Both the position numbers and the translations under genes were made by a program. From CAWHXG01 sp963833235 (GTDB lineage Bacteria > Pseudomonadota > Alphaproteobacteria > Rhodobacterales > Rhodobacteraceae), in contig CAWHXG010000003.1 in assembly GCA_963833235.1 (NCBI GenBank), forward strand, positions 62,001-126,000: 64,000 nt of DNA, read 5' to 3'. The notes beneath the pieces were generated by a model that was not told the DNA's origin, did no database searches, and saw nothing but the letters and a program-made list of their open reading frames with translations. Of this stretch, positions 34,163 to 42,671 are shown in pieces. Every line of letters begins with the position of its first letter. Positions within the stretch are counted from its first letter, which is position 1.

Positions 34163-36943
34163 GTGAACGACACCCCGCAACCCCCGGAAAACGAAGAGAA
34201 CGGCGAGACGCCGCGGTCGGCCTACGACGGCCCGACGATCTCCATCGCCGACGAGATGCGCTCGAGCTACCTTGATTATGCGATGAGCGTCATCGTGAGC
34301 CGTGCCATTCCCGATCTGCGCGACGGCCTGAAACCTGTGCATCGGCGCATCCTCTACGCCATGCATGAGACGAACAACACGCACGACAAGCCCTATCGCA
34401 AGTCCGCCCGGCCCGTCGGCGACGTGATGGGCAAGTACCATCCCCACGGCGACAGTGCGATCTACGACGCGCTTGTGCGCATGGCGCAGGACTTCTCGAT
34501 GTCGCTGCCGCTGCTCGACGGCCAGGGCAATTTCGGCTCGATGGACGGCGATAACCCCGCGGCCATGCGCTATACCGAGGTCCGGATGGACAAGCCGGCC
34601 GCCGCCCTGCTCGCTGATATCGAGAAAGACACGGTCGACTTCCAGGACAACTACGACGGCAAGGACCTCGAGCCGACCGTCCTGCCGGCGCGGTTCCCCA
34701 ACATGCTGGTCAACGGGGCGGGCGGTATCGCCGTGGGCATGGCCACCAACATTCCGCCGCACAACCTCGGCGAAGTGGTGGATGCGACGCTCGCGCTGAT
34801 CGACGATCCCGACCTCGACAGCGCCCAGCTGATGGAGTTCGTGCCGGGCCCCGATTTTCCCACGGGCGGCGTGATGCTGGGCCGCTCCGGCGCCCGCAAG
34901 GCTTACCTGGAGGGCCGCGGCAGCGTGATCCTGCGCGCCAAGGTGCATGTGGAGGAGATCCGCAAGGACCGGCAGGCCATCGTGCTGGACCAGATCCCCT
35001 ATCAGGTGAACAAGGCCTCGCTGGTCGAGAAGATCGCCGATCTGGTGCGCGAGAAGCGGATCGACGGCATCTCACACGTGCAGGACGAAAGCGACCGGGT
35101 GGGCGTGCGCGTGGTGATCGAGCTGAAGCGCGACGCGACCGCCGACGTGGTGCTGAACCAGCTTTGGCGCTTCACGCCCATGCAGACACATTTCGGGTGC
35201 AACATGCTGGCGCTGAACGGCGGGCGTCCGGAACAGCTGACGCTACGCCGCTTCCTGACCGCGTTCATAGAGTTTCGCGAGGTCGTCGTTGCCCGCCGCA
35301 CCGCTTTCGATCTGCGCCGCGCCCGCGAGCGCAGCCATATCCTGTGCGGTCTGGCCGTGGCCGTCTCGAATGTCGACGAGGTGGTGGCGACCATCCGCAG
35401 CTCTGCCGATCCCGCCGAGGCCCGCGCCCGGCTCATGGAACGCCGCTGGCCGGCGCACGACATCATCCCCTACATCCAGCTGATCGACGATCCGGCGCAC
35501 CCCGTGAACGAAGACGGCACCTACAACCTCAGCGACGCACAGGCCCGCGCGATCCTTGATCTGCGCCTGCAGCGGCTCACCGCGCTTGGCGTCCGTGAGG
35601 TGACCGGCGAGCTGGAAGAGCTGGCCGGCCGCATCCGCGACTACCTTGATATCCTGCGCTCACGCGAGCGGATCATGGGCATCATCGCCACCGAACTGCG
35701 GGAGGTGCGTGAGCAGTTCGCCGTGCCGCGCCGCACCGAGATCGCCGACTGGTCCGGCGACATGGAAGACGAGGACCTGATCGAGCGCGAGGACATGGTG
35801 GTGACCGTCACCCAGTCCGGCTACATCAAGCGCACGCCATTGGCCGAATTCCGCAGCCAGAAGCGCGGCGGCAAGGGCCTTTCCGGAATGGCGACGCGTG
35901 ACGACGACGTGGTCACGAGCCTCTTCGTGGCCAACACCCACACGCAGCTGCTGATCTTCACCACCGACGGCATGGTCTACAAGATCAAGACGTGGCGCCT
36001 GCCGATGGGCTCGCGCAACGCACGCGGAAAGCCGATGATCAACGTGCTGCCCATCGCCAAATCCGTCTCCATCGCCGCGATCATGCCTGTGGACGTGCCG
36101 GAAGACGACTGGAACCGCCTGCAGATCATGTTCGCCACTTCCGCCGGCGACGTGCGGCGCAACGCCCTGAGCGATTTCACCAACGTCATGCGCAACGGCA
36201 AGATCGCCATGCGCCTGCCCGAAGGCGTGCATCTGGTGCGCGCCCGGATCTGCGGGGCGGAGGACGACGTGATGCTGGTGACAGCCAGCGGCCGGGCGAT
36301 CCGCTTCCGTTCGACCGACGTACGGATCTTCAAGGGGCGCAACGCGATCGGCGTACGCGGCATCCGACTGGGTGTGAACGACGCGGTGGTCGCCATGGCG
36401 GTCATCCGGCATTTCGAGGCGGCGCCGGAAGAGCGGGCGGCCTATCTCAAGATGCGGCGCGCTATCGAGGGGATGACGGTCGAGGCGGAAAACGAAGAGG
36501 CCGACGACGATGCCGTGGCCGAGGTGGCGCTGCCGCAGGATCGCTACGCCGCCATGTCGGCTGCGGAGGAACTGCTGGTGACGATCACCGAAGGCGGCGC
36601 GGGCAAGCTGACCTCAAGCCTCGACTATCCGGTGCGCGGGCGCGGCGGCATGGGCGTGGCGGCGATGGACCGGGCGATGCGCGGCGGTGCGCTGGTGGCC
36701 TGCTTCCCGGTGGAGCGCGCCGACCAGATCATGCTCGCCACCTCGACCGGTCAATCCATCCGGTGCCCGGTCGAGGGCATATCGTTCCGCAGCCGGGCTG
36801 CGGGCGGCGTGCGCGTCTTCTCGACAGCGCCCGGCGAGCGGGTCGTCTCGGTTGCTTGGGTCGCCGATCAGGGCATCGGGGCCGACGAGGAGCCGGGGAC
36901 CCCCGACGCGTCCCCGGACGAGGGTGCGGCGCCAGAAAGCTGA
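34163..36943 (+). CDS. gyrA: DNA gyrase subunit A
   Basis: 926 aa, starting GTG at 34163 after GAGGG. The winged-helix/tower core (about 20-525) has the catalytic Tyr137 in AAMRYTEVRM and the quinolone-resistance region HPHGDSAIYD with Ser98 and Asp102 (E. coli 83 and 87), the sensitive-type residues. The C-terminal beta-pinwheel includes the GyrA-box SQKRGGKG. With GyrB (not in window) it introduces negative supercoils. An acidic linker (about 770-790, AENEEADDDA) and an acidic tail are present. It is a single gene, 72 bp ahead of the CorC/HlyC gene. Confidence 0.98.
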   Translation: MNDTPQPPENEENGETPRSAYDGPTISIADEMRSSYLDYAMSVIVSRAIPDLRDGLKPVHRRILYAMHETNNTHDKPYRKSARPVGDVMGKYHPHGDSAIYDALVRMAQDFSMSLPLLDGQGNFGSMDGDNPAAMRYTEVRMDKPAAALLADIEKDTVDFQDNYDGKDLEPTVLPARFPNMLVNGAGGIAVGMATNIPPHNLGEVVDATLALIDDPDLDSAQLMEFVPGPDFPTGGVMLGRSGARKAYLEGRGSVILRAKVHVEEIRKDRQAIVLDQIPYQVNKASLVEKIADLVREKRIDGISHVQDESDRVGVRVVIELKRDATADVVLNQLWRFTPMQTHFGCNMLALNGGRPEQLTLRRFLTAFIEFREVVVARRTAFDLRRARERSHILCGLAVAVSNVDEVVATIRSSADPAEARARLMERRWPAHDIIPYIQLIDDPAHPVNEDGTYNLSDAQARAILDLRLQRLTALGVREVTGELEELAGRIRDYLDILRSRERIMGIIATELREVREQFAVPRRTEIADWSGDMEDEDLIEREDMVVTVTQSGYIKRTPLAEFRSQKRGGKGLSGMATRDDDVVTSLFVANTHTQLLIFTTDGMVYKIKTWRLPMGSRNARGKPMINVLPIAKSVSIAAIMPVDVPEDDWNRLQIMFATSAGDVRRNALSDFTNVMRNGKIAMRLPEGVHLVRARICGAEDDVMLVTASGRAIRFRSTDVRIFKGRNAIGVRGIRLGVNDAVVAMAVIRHFEAAPEERAAYLKMRRAIEGMTVEAENEEADDDAVAEVALPQDRYAAMSAAEELLVTITEGGAGKLTSSLDYPVRGRGGMGVAAMDRAMRGGALVACFPVERADQIMLATSTGQSIRCPVEGISFRSRAAGGVRVFSTAPGERVVSVAWVADQGIGADEEPGTPDASPDEGAAPES

Positions 36944-37015
36944 TGCCGCGCCCACCTTGCCCTGCCCCGGCGGCGCACCCATAAGAGGGTCTGGCGCGGC
37001 AATGGGCAGGAGACG

Positions 37016-38323
37016 ATGGGCGATATCGCGGCACAACTGGACTCGGCGTTCTGGCTGACGTCGGGGGCGATCCTGCTGCTGCTCTGCTGCTCGGGCTTCT
37101 TCTCGGGCTCGGAAACGGCGCTTACTGCGGCGTCGCGCGGCAAGCTGCGTACAATGGCCGATGGCGGCAGCAAGGGGGCCGCGACCGCGCTGAAGCTGAC
37201 CGAGGATCAGGAAGGGCTGATCGGCGGCATCCTTCTGGGCAACAACCTGGCGAACATCCTCGCGACCTCGCTGGCCACGGCGCTCTTCACCCGCACGCTG
37301 GGCGACAGCGGCGTGGCCGTGGCGACGCTGGTGATGACCGTCCTCGTGCTGGTCTTCGCAGAGGTCCTGCCGAAGACCTATTCCATCACCAATCCCGAGC
37401 CGGCGGCCTCGCTCTCGGCGCCGATCGTGCGCGTGGTGATCACCGTCATGGCGCCGCTGGTGGGGGCCGTTCGGGTGGTCGTCCGCGCCGTGCTGCGGCT
37501 CTTCGGGGTTCAAGTGGCGCCAGACATGAACATGCTTCAGGTGCGCGAAGAGATCGTGGGCGCGCTGCATCTGGGCCATTCGGAGGGCATCGTCCACAAG
37601 GAGGATCGCGACCGGCTGCTGGGCGCGCTGGATCTGGGCGAGCGCACGGTGGAGGAGATCATGCGCCACCGCTCGAACATCGAGATGATCGACGCGGATG
37701 CCGCGCCATCGGAGGTGCTGGCCCAGTCCCTAAGCTCGCCGCATTCCCGCCTGCCCGTCTTCAAGGGCGACCCCGAGAACATCATCGGCGTCATCCACGC
37801 CAAGGATCTTCTGCGCGGGGTCCACGAGAGCCTGATCCATGCCGAGGAAGCGGCGACGGCCCTCGCGACCTTCGATTTCCTCCAGGTGGCGCGCAAACCC
37901 TACTTCGTTCCCGAGACCACGACGCTGGACGACCAGATGCGCCAGTTCCTGCGTCGGCATACGCATTTCGCCCTGGTGGTCGACGAATACGGCGATCTGC
38001 AAGGCCTCATTACGCTGGAGGACATCCTGGAAGAGATCGTGGGAGAGATCACCGACGAGTTCGATGCGGGCGGCGGCGACGAGATCGAAAGCTCGCCCGA
38101 CGGCCACTTCATGGTCGACGGCGCCATGACTATCCGTGACGTGAACCGCGCGAAGGACTGGAACCTGCCGGACACCGAGGCGAACACCGTGGCCGGGCTG
38201 GTCATACACGAGGCGCAGATGATCCCGATCCCGGGTCAGGTGTTCAACTTCCACGGATTCCGCTTCGAGGTGGTCGAACGGGAGAACAACCGTCTTACCC
38301 AGCTCAAGATCACGCCGCTGTAG
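37016..38323 (+). CDS. HlyC/CorC (CNNM-type) family protein
   Basis: 435 aa: DUF21 transmembrane domain (about 15-190) with the SGFFSGSETALTAASRGKL signature, a CBS pair (about 205-330) containing HSRLPVFKGDPENIIGVIH and HFALVVDEYGDLQGLITLE, and a C-terminal CorC_HlyC domain (about 345-432). Family members are implicated in Mg2+ or Co2+ efflux across the inner membrane. CAGGAGACG precedes the ATG at 37016. It follows gyrA by 72 bp on the same strand and may be partly co-transcribed. Confidence 0.93.
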   Translation: MGDIAAQLDSAFWLTSGAILLLLCCSGFFSGSETALTAASRGKLRTMADGGSKGAATALKLTEDQEGLIGGILLGNNLANILATSLATALFTRTLGDSGVAVATLVMTVLVLVFAEVLPKTYSITNPEPAASLSAPIVRVVITVMAPLVGAVRVVVRAVLRLFGVQVAPDMNMLQVREEIVGALHLGHSEGIVHKEDRDRLLGALDLGERTVEEIMRHRSNIEMIDADAAPSEVLAQSLSSPHSRLPVFKGDPENIIGVIHAKDLLRGVHESLIHAEEAATALATFDFLQVARKPYFVPETTTLDDQMRQFLRRHTHFALVVDEYGDLQGLITLEDILEEIVGEITDEFDAGGGDEIESSPDGHFMVDGAMTIRDVNRAKDWNLPDTEANTVAGLVIHEAQMIPIPGQVFNFHGFRFEVVERENNRLTQLKITPL

Positions 38324-38428
38324 AGCCGGCTTTACGCGCGCCGCGGAGAGCCCGCCCGGAATGGGCTTCGCATCTCGACGGCCGGTGGCTGATATGGCCG
38401 GCGCCCACGCGGCCGCGGCTCTTCAAGC

Positions 38429-39973
38429 CTACCGGCCCTTGAAGAGCCCTCCCAGCACGCCGCGCACCACCGCCCGGCCGGTACGGTTGCCCAACTGGCG
38501 GGCGAAGGACTTCACGAACGCATCCGCCGCGCTGTCGCTGCGCCGCGCGGGCTTGCGGGCGCTCGACCGGCCGACGCCCTTGCCCGTGTAGCGGCGGGCG
38601 GCGTTGAACTCCCGCGCGGCGGCAGTCTCGGCCTCGGCCTTGGCCTCGGCAGCCTCCGCCTCGGCCGCAGCCGTTTCGGCCCGCGCCTGGAGCCGCTCGA
38701 AGGCGCTGTCGCGATCAAGGGGCGAGTTGTATTTTCCGGCCATCGGCGAGGCCGCAACATGGGCCGCACGCGCCGCGAGGGAGATCGGCCCAAGCCGGGA
38801 TTGCGGCGGGCAGATCAGCGTCCGCTCCACCATGCCGGGCGCGCCTTTCTCATCGAGCATCGAGGTGACGGCCTCACCGGTGCCGACTTCGCGCAGGGCC
38901 GCCTCCGTCTCGAAACGCGGATTGTCGCGATAGGTTTCGGCCGCGGACTTCAACGCCCGCCGGTCGCGTGCCGTGAAGGCGCGCAGGGCGTGCTGCACCC
39001 GGTTGCCGAGCTGTCCCAGGATATCCTCCGGCACGTCGTCGGGGTTCTGTGTCACGAAATACACGCCAACCCCCTTCGATCGGATCAGCCGCGCCACTTG
39101 CTCCAGCTTCTCGACGAGCATCTTCGGCGCATCGTCGAAGAGCAGGTGCGCCTCGTCGAAGAAGAGAACGAGCACGGGCCGCTCCGGATCTCCGACCTCA
39201 GGGAGTTCCTCGAACAGTTCCGAAAGCAGCCAGAGCAGCACGGTCGCATAGAGCCGGGGCGCGCTCATCAGCCGGTCGGCCGCCAGAATGTTGACCATCC
39301 CGCGGCCGGTCTCGTCCCGCCGCATCAGATCGGTCAGATCAATGGCGGGCTCGCCGAGGAAGTGATCGGCCCCCTGCTCCTCCAGCACCAGAAGCCGGCG
39401 TTGCACCGCACCGATGGAAGCGCTTGAGATCGTTCCGTAGCGCAGCGACACCGCGCGCCGGTTCTCGCCCAGCCAGACGAGAAGCGCCCGCAGATCCTTC
39501 AGGTCGAGTAGCGGCAGCGCCTCCTCATCGGCGATGCGGAAGGCGATGTTGACCAGCCCTTCCTGGGCATCGGTCAACTCCAGCAGACGCGACAGCAGCA
39601 GCGGCCCCATCTCGGCCAGGGTTGTGCGCACCGGGTGGCCGGCGGCGCCGAAGACATCCCAAAACGTCACTGGCGTGGCGGCATAGGCGTAGTCCCGCAG
39701 CCCGATCGTCTCGACGCGCTTTTGGAACGGCGCATGCAGCTTCGCCTCTGCCGAGCCCGCTTCCGCGAGGCCGGATAGGTCGCCCTTCACATCCGTGAGC
39801 AGCACCGGCACGCCCTGGGCCGAAAGGCGCTCTGCCATGATCTGCAACGTCACCGTCTTGCCCGTTCCGGTCGCCCCGGCGATCAGGCCGTGCCGGTTCG
39901 CCATGGGCAGCAGGAGGGTTTGAGGGGTGGCGTAGTCTGGCCCGCCCCCGCCGATTGTGATCGCCGCTGTCAT
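38429..39973 (-). CDS. HerA-like ATPase (helicase HerA-like / DUF853, YjgR type)
   Basis: 514 aa. Walker A is GATGTGKT at 33-40; Walker B is VLVLFFDEAHLLFDD (about 280). VYFVTQNPDDVPEDILGQLG is the family's sensor region. Towards the C-terminus is an Ala/Glu-rich coiled-coil (about 425-465) then a basic tail. These cytosolic ATPases resemble FtsK/HerA motors, but YjgR members have no proven role. The start is ATG at 39971-39973. It is convergent with the CorC gene and has no operon partner. Confidence 0.92.
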   Translation of the reverse strand: MTAAITIGGGGPDYATPQTLLLPMANRHGLIAGATGTGKTVTLQIMAERLSAQGVPVLLTDVKGDLSGLAEAGSAEAKLHAPFQKRVETIGLRDYAYAATPVTFWDVFGAAGHPVRTTLAEMGPLLLSRLLELTDAQEGLVNIAFRIADEEALPLLDLKDLRALLVWLGENRRAVSLRYGTISSASIGAVQRRLLVLEEQGADHFLGEPAIDLTDLMRRDETGRGMVNILAADRLMSAPRLYATVLLWLLSELFEELPEVGDPERPVLVLFFDEAHLLFDDAPKMLVEKLEQVARLIRSKGVGVYFVTQNPDDVPEDILGQLGNRVQHALRAFTARDRRALKSAAETYRDNPRFETEAALREVGTGEAVTSMLDEKGAPGMVERTLICPPQSRLGPISLAARAAHVAASPMAGKYNSPLDRDSAFERLQARAETAAAEAEAAEAKAEAETAAAREFNAARRYTGKGVGRSSARKPARRSDSAADAFVKSFARQLGNRTGRAVVRGVLGGLFKGR

Positions 39974-40019
39974 TCCCGCCCGATCTCCATTCGGTTCTTG
40001 GGCACCATTTATTAATCAT

Positions 40020-40119
40020 TGCGCAGCATTCTGCAAAGCGTTCGGCCGGGTTTCGAAGCCCCGGCGGAACACTCCCTCTCTGTCGGACTGGCCGCGCCCC
40101 CGGGCGCGGTCTTTTTTTT
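40020..40119 (+). ncRNA. Candidate small RNA 1 (ends in a strong terminator)
   Basis: The plus strand between two protein genes has an imperfect hairpin at 40040-40070 (GTTC/GAAC and GCCGGG/CCCGGC arms). It is followed by CTCCCTCTC and a terminator at 40092-40119. No plus-strand ORF lies upstream for this terminator to serve, since the neighbouring gene reads away on the minus strand. The 5' end is not defined; the family is not recognised. Confidence 0.4.
40092..40119 (+). terminator. Intrinsic terminator, plus strand
   Basis: CCGCGCCC at 40092-40099 pairs with GGGCGCGG at 40102-40109, followed by TCTTTTTTTT to 40119: eight consecutive T. Strong Rho-independent form. Confidence 0.88.
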
Positions 40120-40150
40120 GCCGCTCGAGCGGCCGATGGGCCTTGGCCTG

Positions 40151-40179
40151 TTGACCGATGGCGCGTTCTACCCCTAGGT
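40151..40179 (+). promoter_or_regulatory. Candidate sigma-70 promoter for small RNA 2
   Basis: TTGACC at 40151-40156, 17-nt spacer, CTAGGT at 40174-40179. The -35 is the alphaproteobacterial consensus and the spacing is ideal; the -10 is moderate. Predicted start is near 40187. Confidence 0.5.
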
Positions 40180-40186
40180 TGCGCTC

Positions 40187-40252
40187 AATAACGACCGGCA
40201 AGTCCGGCAGGGAGAAATTCAAGAGAAAAGGGTCCTTCGGGGCCCTTTTCGC
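40187..40252 (+). ncRNA. Candidate small RNA 2 (about 65 nt)
   Basis: From the predicted start near 40187 to the terminator at 40226-40249. It contains a self-complementary CCGGCAAGTCCGG and an unpaired AGGGAGAAATTCAAGAG stretch that is G/A-rich. No ORF. It could instead be a leader attenuated before the IalB-type gene, which starts about 106 bp beyond the terminator. Confidence 0.42.
40226..40249 (+). terminator. Intrinsic terminator with TTCG tetraloop
   Basis: AAAAGGGTCC, tetraloop TTCG, GGGCCCTTTT: a 10-bp stem with one G-T pair ending in a T run. It is the second plus-strand terminator within 150 bp. Confidence 0.88.
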
Positions 40253-40357
40253 GTCGCGGCTGCCCCTATTCTTTTCGCGCCTGACACTCTTCTCGCGTCA
40301 TGGTAGGTGCCTTGCAAACATTCGCATCTCGATGCGTTCGCCCAAGCCGGAGGATCC

Positions 40358-41143
40358 ATGGCCCGCACCACCCCGTTCCCGCACGCCGTTCCGGCTTCGG
40401 CGCCTCGCGGCGCCGCCCATCTGGCCCTTCTTGTTGCGCTGTTCTGTGGAACCGGCGCCCTCGCACAGGATTCCACGGCTGCGCCGGAGCCTGCCCAGAC
40501 CGAGGGAGTGGCCCCCGCCGCGCCGGCCGAGGCGGAAGCGCCAGCCGAGCCAGACGCGCCGGCCGAGCCAGACGCGTCGAACGGGTCGGAAGCGCCGGCC
40601 GAGGCGGAAGCACCAGCCGAGCCAAATGCGCCGGCCGAGGCGGACGCGCCAGCCGGGGCGGCCCCGGCGGGACCGCAGCAGGGCGAGACCTACGTCGTCG
40701 ATACGTTCGGCGACTGGGAGATGCGGTGCATTCGCGTGGAGGGAATCGAGGATCCGTGCGAGATCCACCAGACCCTTTTCGACGAGGGCGGCGTCAGCAC
40801 AGCCGAGGTGAACATCTTTCCGCTGCCGGGCGCACAGGTTGCGGCCGGGGCCACCATCATCACGCCTCTCAACACGCTTCTGACCCAGTCCATCGTTCTC
40901 AGCGTCGATGGCGGCGCGGCGAAGCGCTATCCGTTCACTTTCTGCAACAGGGTCGGGTGCGTCGCGCAAATCGGCTTCCTGGAGACCGAGGTCGCCGCAT
41001 TCAAGCGCGGGGCGAAGGGGGAAGTGACGATCGTGCCGATGGCGGCGCCGGATCAGGAGGTGACGCTGACCGTCTCCCTTTCCGGTTTCACGGCGGCCTA
41101 CGATGCCCTGGCGGCCCGCCCCCAGCCGGAGACCGCGCGCTGA
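40358..41143 (+). CDS. Invasion-associated locus B (IalB) family protein
   Basis: 261 aa. ATG at 40358 follows GGAGGATCC, a strong ribosome site; a GTG 51 bp upstream is not needed. A signal peptide ends near GTGALAQ (residue 36). Residues about 37-107 are a low-complexity Ala/Pro/Glu segment built from repeated APAEP/APAEAE units. The IalB domain (about 110-255) starts TYVVDTFGDWEMRCIR and has four Cys, including CEIHQ and CNRVGC. IalB proteins are periplasmic or surface proteins of unknown biochemistry, common in non-pathogenic alphaproteobacteria. It converges with the KAS gene. Confidence 0.9.
   Translation: MARTTPFPHAVPASAPRGAAHLALLVALFCGTGALAQDSTAAPEPAQTEGVAPAAPAEAEAPAEPDAPAEPDASNGSEAPAEAEAPAEPNAPAEADAPAGAAPAGPQQGETYVVDTFGDWEMRCIRVEGIEDPCEIHQTLFDEGGVSTAEVNIFPLPGAQVAAGATIITPLNTLLTQSIVLSVDGGAAKRYPFTFCNRVGCVAQIGFLETEVAAFKRGAKGEVTIVPMAAPDQEVTLTVSLSGFTAAYDALAARPQPETAR
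40504..40670 (+). repeat. Degenerate APAEP-type coding repeats in the IalB-family gene
   Basis: Imperfect tandem units of 9-18 bp such as GCGCCGGCCGAGCC and GCGCCAGCCGAGGC encode an Ala/Pro/Glu/Asp-rich linker. They read in frame, so copy number can change without frameshift. The linker separates the signal peptide from the IalB domain and may span peptidoglycan or act as a flexible spacer. Confidence 0.75.
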
Positions 41144-41153
41144 GGCGCTGCCG

Positions 41154-42362
41154 TCATACGGCGCGCAGGGCCAGCACGGCGTTTGAGCCGCCGAAGGCGA
41201 ATGCGTTCGACAGCACCACGTCGACCTTCGCTTCGCGCGCCACGTTAGGGACCACGTCGAGCGCGCATTCCGGGTCGGGTTCCTCGTAGCCGATGGTCGG
41301 CGCGATGACACCGTCGCGCAGCGCCATCGTGCAGGCAAGAAGCTCCACCGCCCCCGTTCCGCCGATGAGGTGCCCATGCATGGACTTGGTCGACGAGATC
41401 ATGAGCCTGTCGGCATGCGCACCGAAGACATCGGCCACCGCAGCGCATTCCGTCTTGTCGTTGGCGGCGGTTCCGGTGCCGTGGGCATTGATGTACCCGA
41501 TGGCGTCCTTCGAAACCTCCGCATCGCGGATCGCCCCCTGGATCGCGCGGGCCGCCCCTTGCTTCGAGGGCATGACGATGTCGCTGGCATCCGAGGTCAT
41601 GGCGAACCCGATGACCTCCGCCAGCATCTCCGCTCCCCGGGCGCGCGCATGGTCCAGATCCTCGAAGACGAAGATGGCCGCACCCTCGCCCTGAACCATG
41701 CCGTTGCGGTTGGCCGAGAACGGACGGCAGGCATCGCGTGACATCACGCGCAGGCCCTCCCATGCCTTCACCCCGCCGAAGCACAGCATGGATTCGGATC
41801 CGCCTGTCACCATCACCCGGGCGGCACCGCTTCGAACGAGCTGATAGGCCTGCCCCATCGCATGGTTGGACGACGCGCATGCGGTCGCGACGGTGAAGCT
41901 TGGCCCCTTGATGTTGTAGCGCATCGAAACATGGCTGCAGGCCGCGTTGTTCATCAGCTTCGGGACGACGAAGGGGTGGACGCGGTTCTTACCATCCTCA
42001 TAGACGCTTCGGTAGTTGTCGTCCTGGGTGATCAGGCCGCCGCCGGAGGTGCCAAGCACCACACCCGTGCTCGCCGCGAGCTCGCCGTCGAACTCCAGGC
42101 CCGATTGCGTGATCGCCTCGTCTGCCGCGATCAGCGTGAATTGGGTGAACCGATCGTAAAGCGCGATCTGCTGGCGGTTGAACTGGGCCTCGGCGTCATA
42201 TCCCCGCACCTGGCCGCCGATGCGGATCGACAAGCGCTCGACGTCGCGGAAGGCGAGCTCCCCGATACCGCACACGCCCTCGCGCATCGCCTCAAGGGTC
42301 GATGGCACGTCGTGCCCGAGAGGGTTGATTGTGCCCTGCCCGGTGATGACGACGCGCTTCAC
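41154..42362 (-). CDS. Beta-ketoacyl-ACP synthase (FabF-like), in an lpxD-acp operon
   Basis: 402 aa. Thiolase-fold condensing enzyme with the nucleophile Cys162 in VATACASSNHA and the two catalytic His in NAHGTGTAANDKTE and KSMHGHLIGGTGA; GGSNAVL is near the C-terminus. The triad Cys-His-His is that of elongating KAS I/II. It extends an acyl chain on ACP by two carbons from malonyl-ACP. Its ATG at 42362 overlaps the acyl-carrier gene stop by 4 bp, and lpxD is next. That arrangement suggests it makes an acyl chain for lipid A or another envelope lipid, not bulk fatty acids. Confidence 0.92.
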   Translation of the reverse strand: MKRVVITGQGTINPLGHDVPSTLEAMREGVCGIGELAFRDVERLSIRIGGQVRGYDAEAQFNRQQIALYDRFTQFTLIAADEAITQSGLEFDGELAASTGVVLGTSGGGLITQDDNYRSVYEDGKNRVHPFVVPKLMNNAACSHVSMRYNIKGPSFTVATACASSNHAMGQAYQLVRSGAARVMVTGGSESMLCFGGVKAWEGLRVMSRDACRPFSANRNGMVQGEGAAIFVFEDLDHARARGAEMLAEVIGFAMTSDASDIVMPSKQGAARAIQGAIRDAEVSKDAIGYINAHGTGTAANDKTECAAVADVFGAHADRLMISSTKSMHGHLIGGTGAVELLACTMALRDGVIAPTIGYEEPDPECALDVVPNVAREAKVDVVLSNAFAFGGSNAVLALRAV

Positions 42363-42661
42363 GGGCGGCGTTCCGCCACGATACGCTCGACGGCCGCGAC
42401 AATGGAGCGAACGGTCGAGACGTCGAAGTCGCCCTGATCCGGGGCGTTGGCGTTGAACGGCACCTGGATGTCGAAGGCTTCTTCGATGGCGAAGATGCTT
42501 TCGACCACGCCGAGGCTGTCGATGCCGAGGTCCTCCAGGCTTTGGCCCATTTCGACTTCGGACGGATCGAGCATCGCCTGTTCGGCGAGTATCCCGACGA
42601 CCCTGCCCTGCACGCCCATCCGATCCGCTCCGCCCGTGACTTCCATTGCCGCCTTGTTCAT
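42359..42661 (-). CDS. Acyl carrier protein
   Basis: 100 aa from ATG at 42659-42661; a shorter start (MGVQGRV at residue 15) would give 86 aa, closer to a normal ACP. The phosphopantetheine attachment site is Ser49 in EDLGIDSLGVVES. The sequence differs from the housekeeping AcpP pattern (DSLDTVELV) and resembles specialised carriers such as AcpXL in its Ile/Gly context (DLGIDSL). It is coupled to the KAS gene by a 4-bp overlap and lies 10 bp after lpxD, so the three genes form one transcript. Confidence 0.9.
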   Translation of the reverse strand: MNKAAMEVTGGADRMGVQGRVVGILAEQAMLDPSEVEMGQSLEDLGIDSLGVVESIFAIEEAFDIQVPFNANAPDQGDFDVSTVRSIVAAVERIVAERRP

Positions 42662-42671
42662 CCGGCAGGAT

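Larger units (their letters stand above)
39974..40357. other. Non-coding region between the HerA-like gene and the IalB-family gene
   Basis: 384 bp holding the promoter of the minus-strand ATPase gene, two consecutive plus-strand terminators, one good promoter match and the two candidate small RNAs described above. No ORF on either strand is plausible. Confidence 0.6.

Noticed and set aside
34163..36943. Quinolone-resistance mutation in gyrA
   Set aside because: Ser98 and Asp102 (E. coli Ser83/Asp87 equivalents) are both unchanged.
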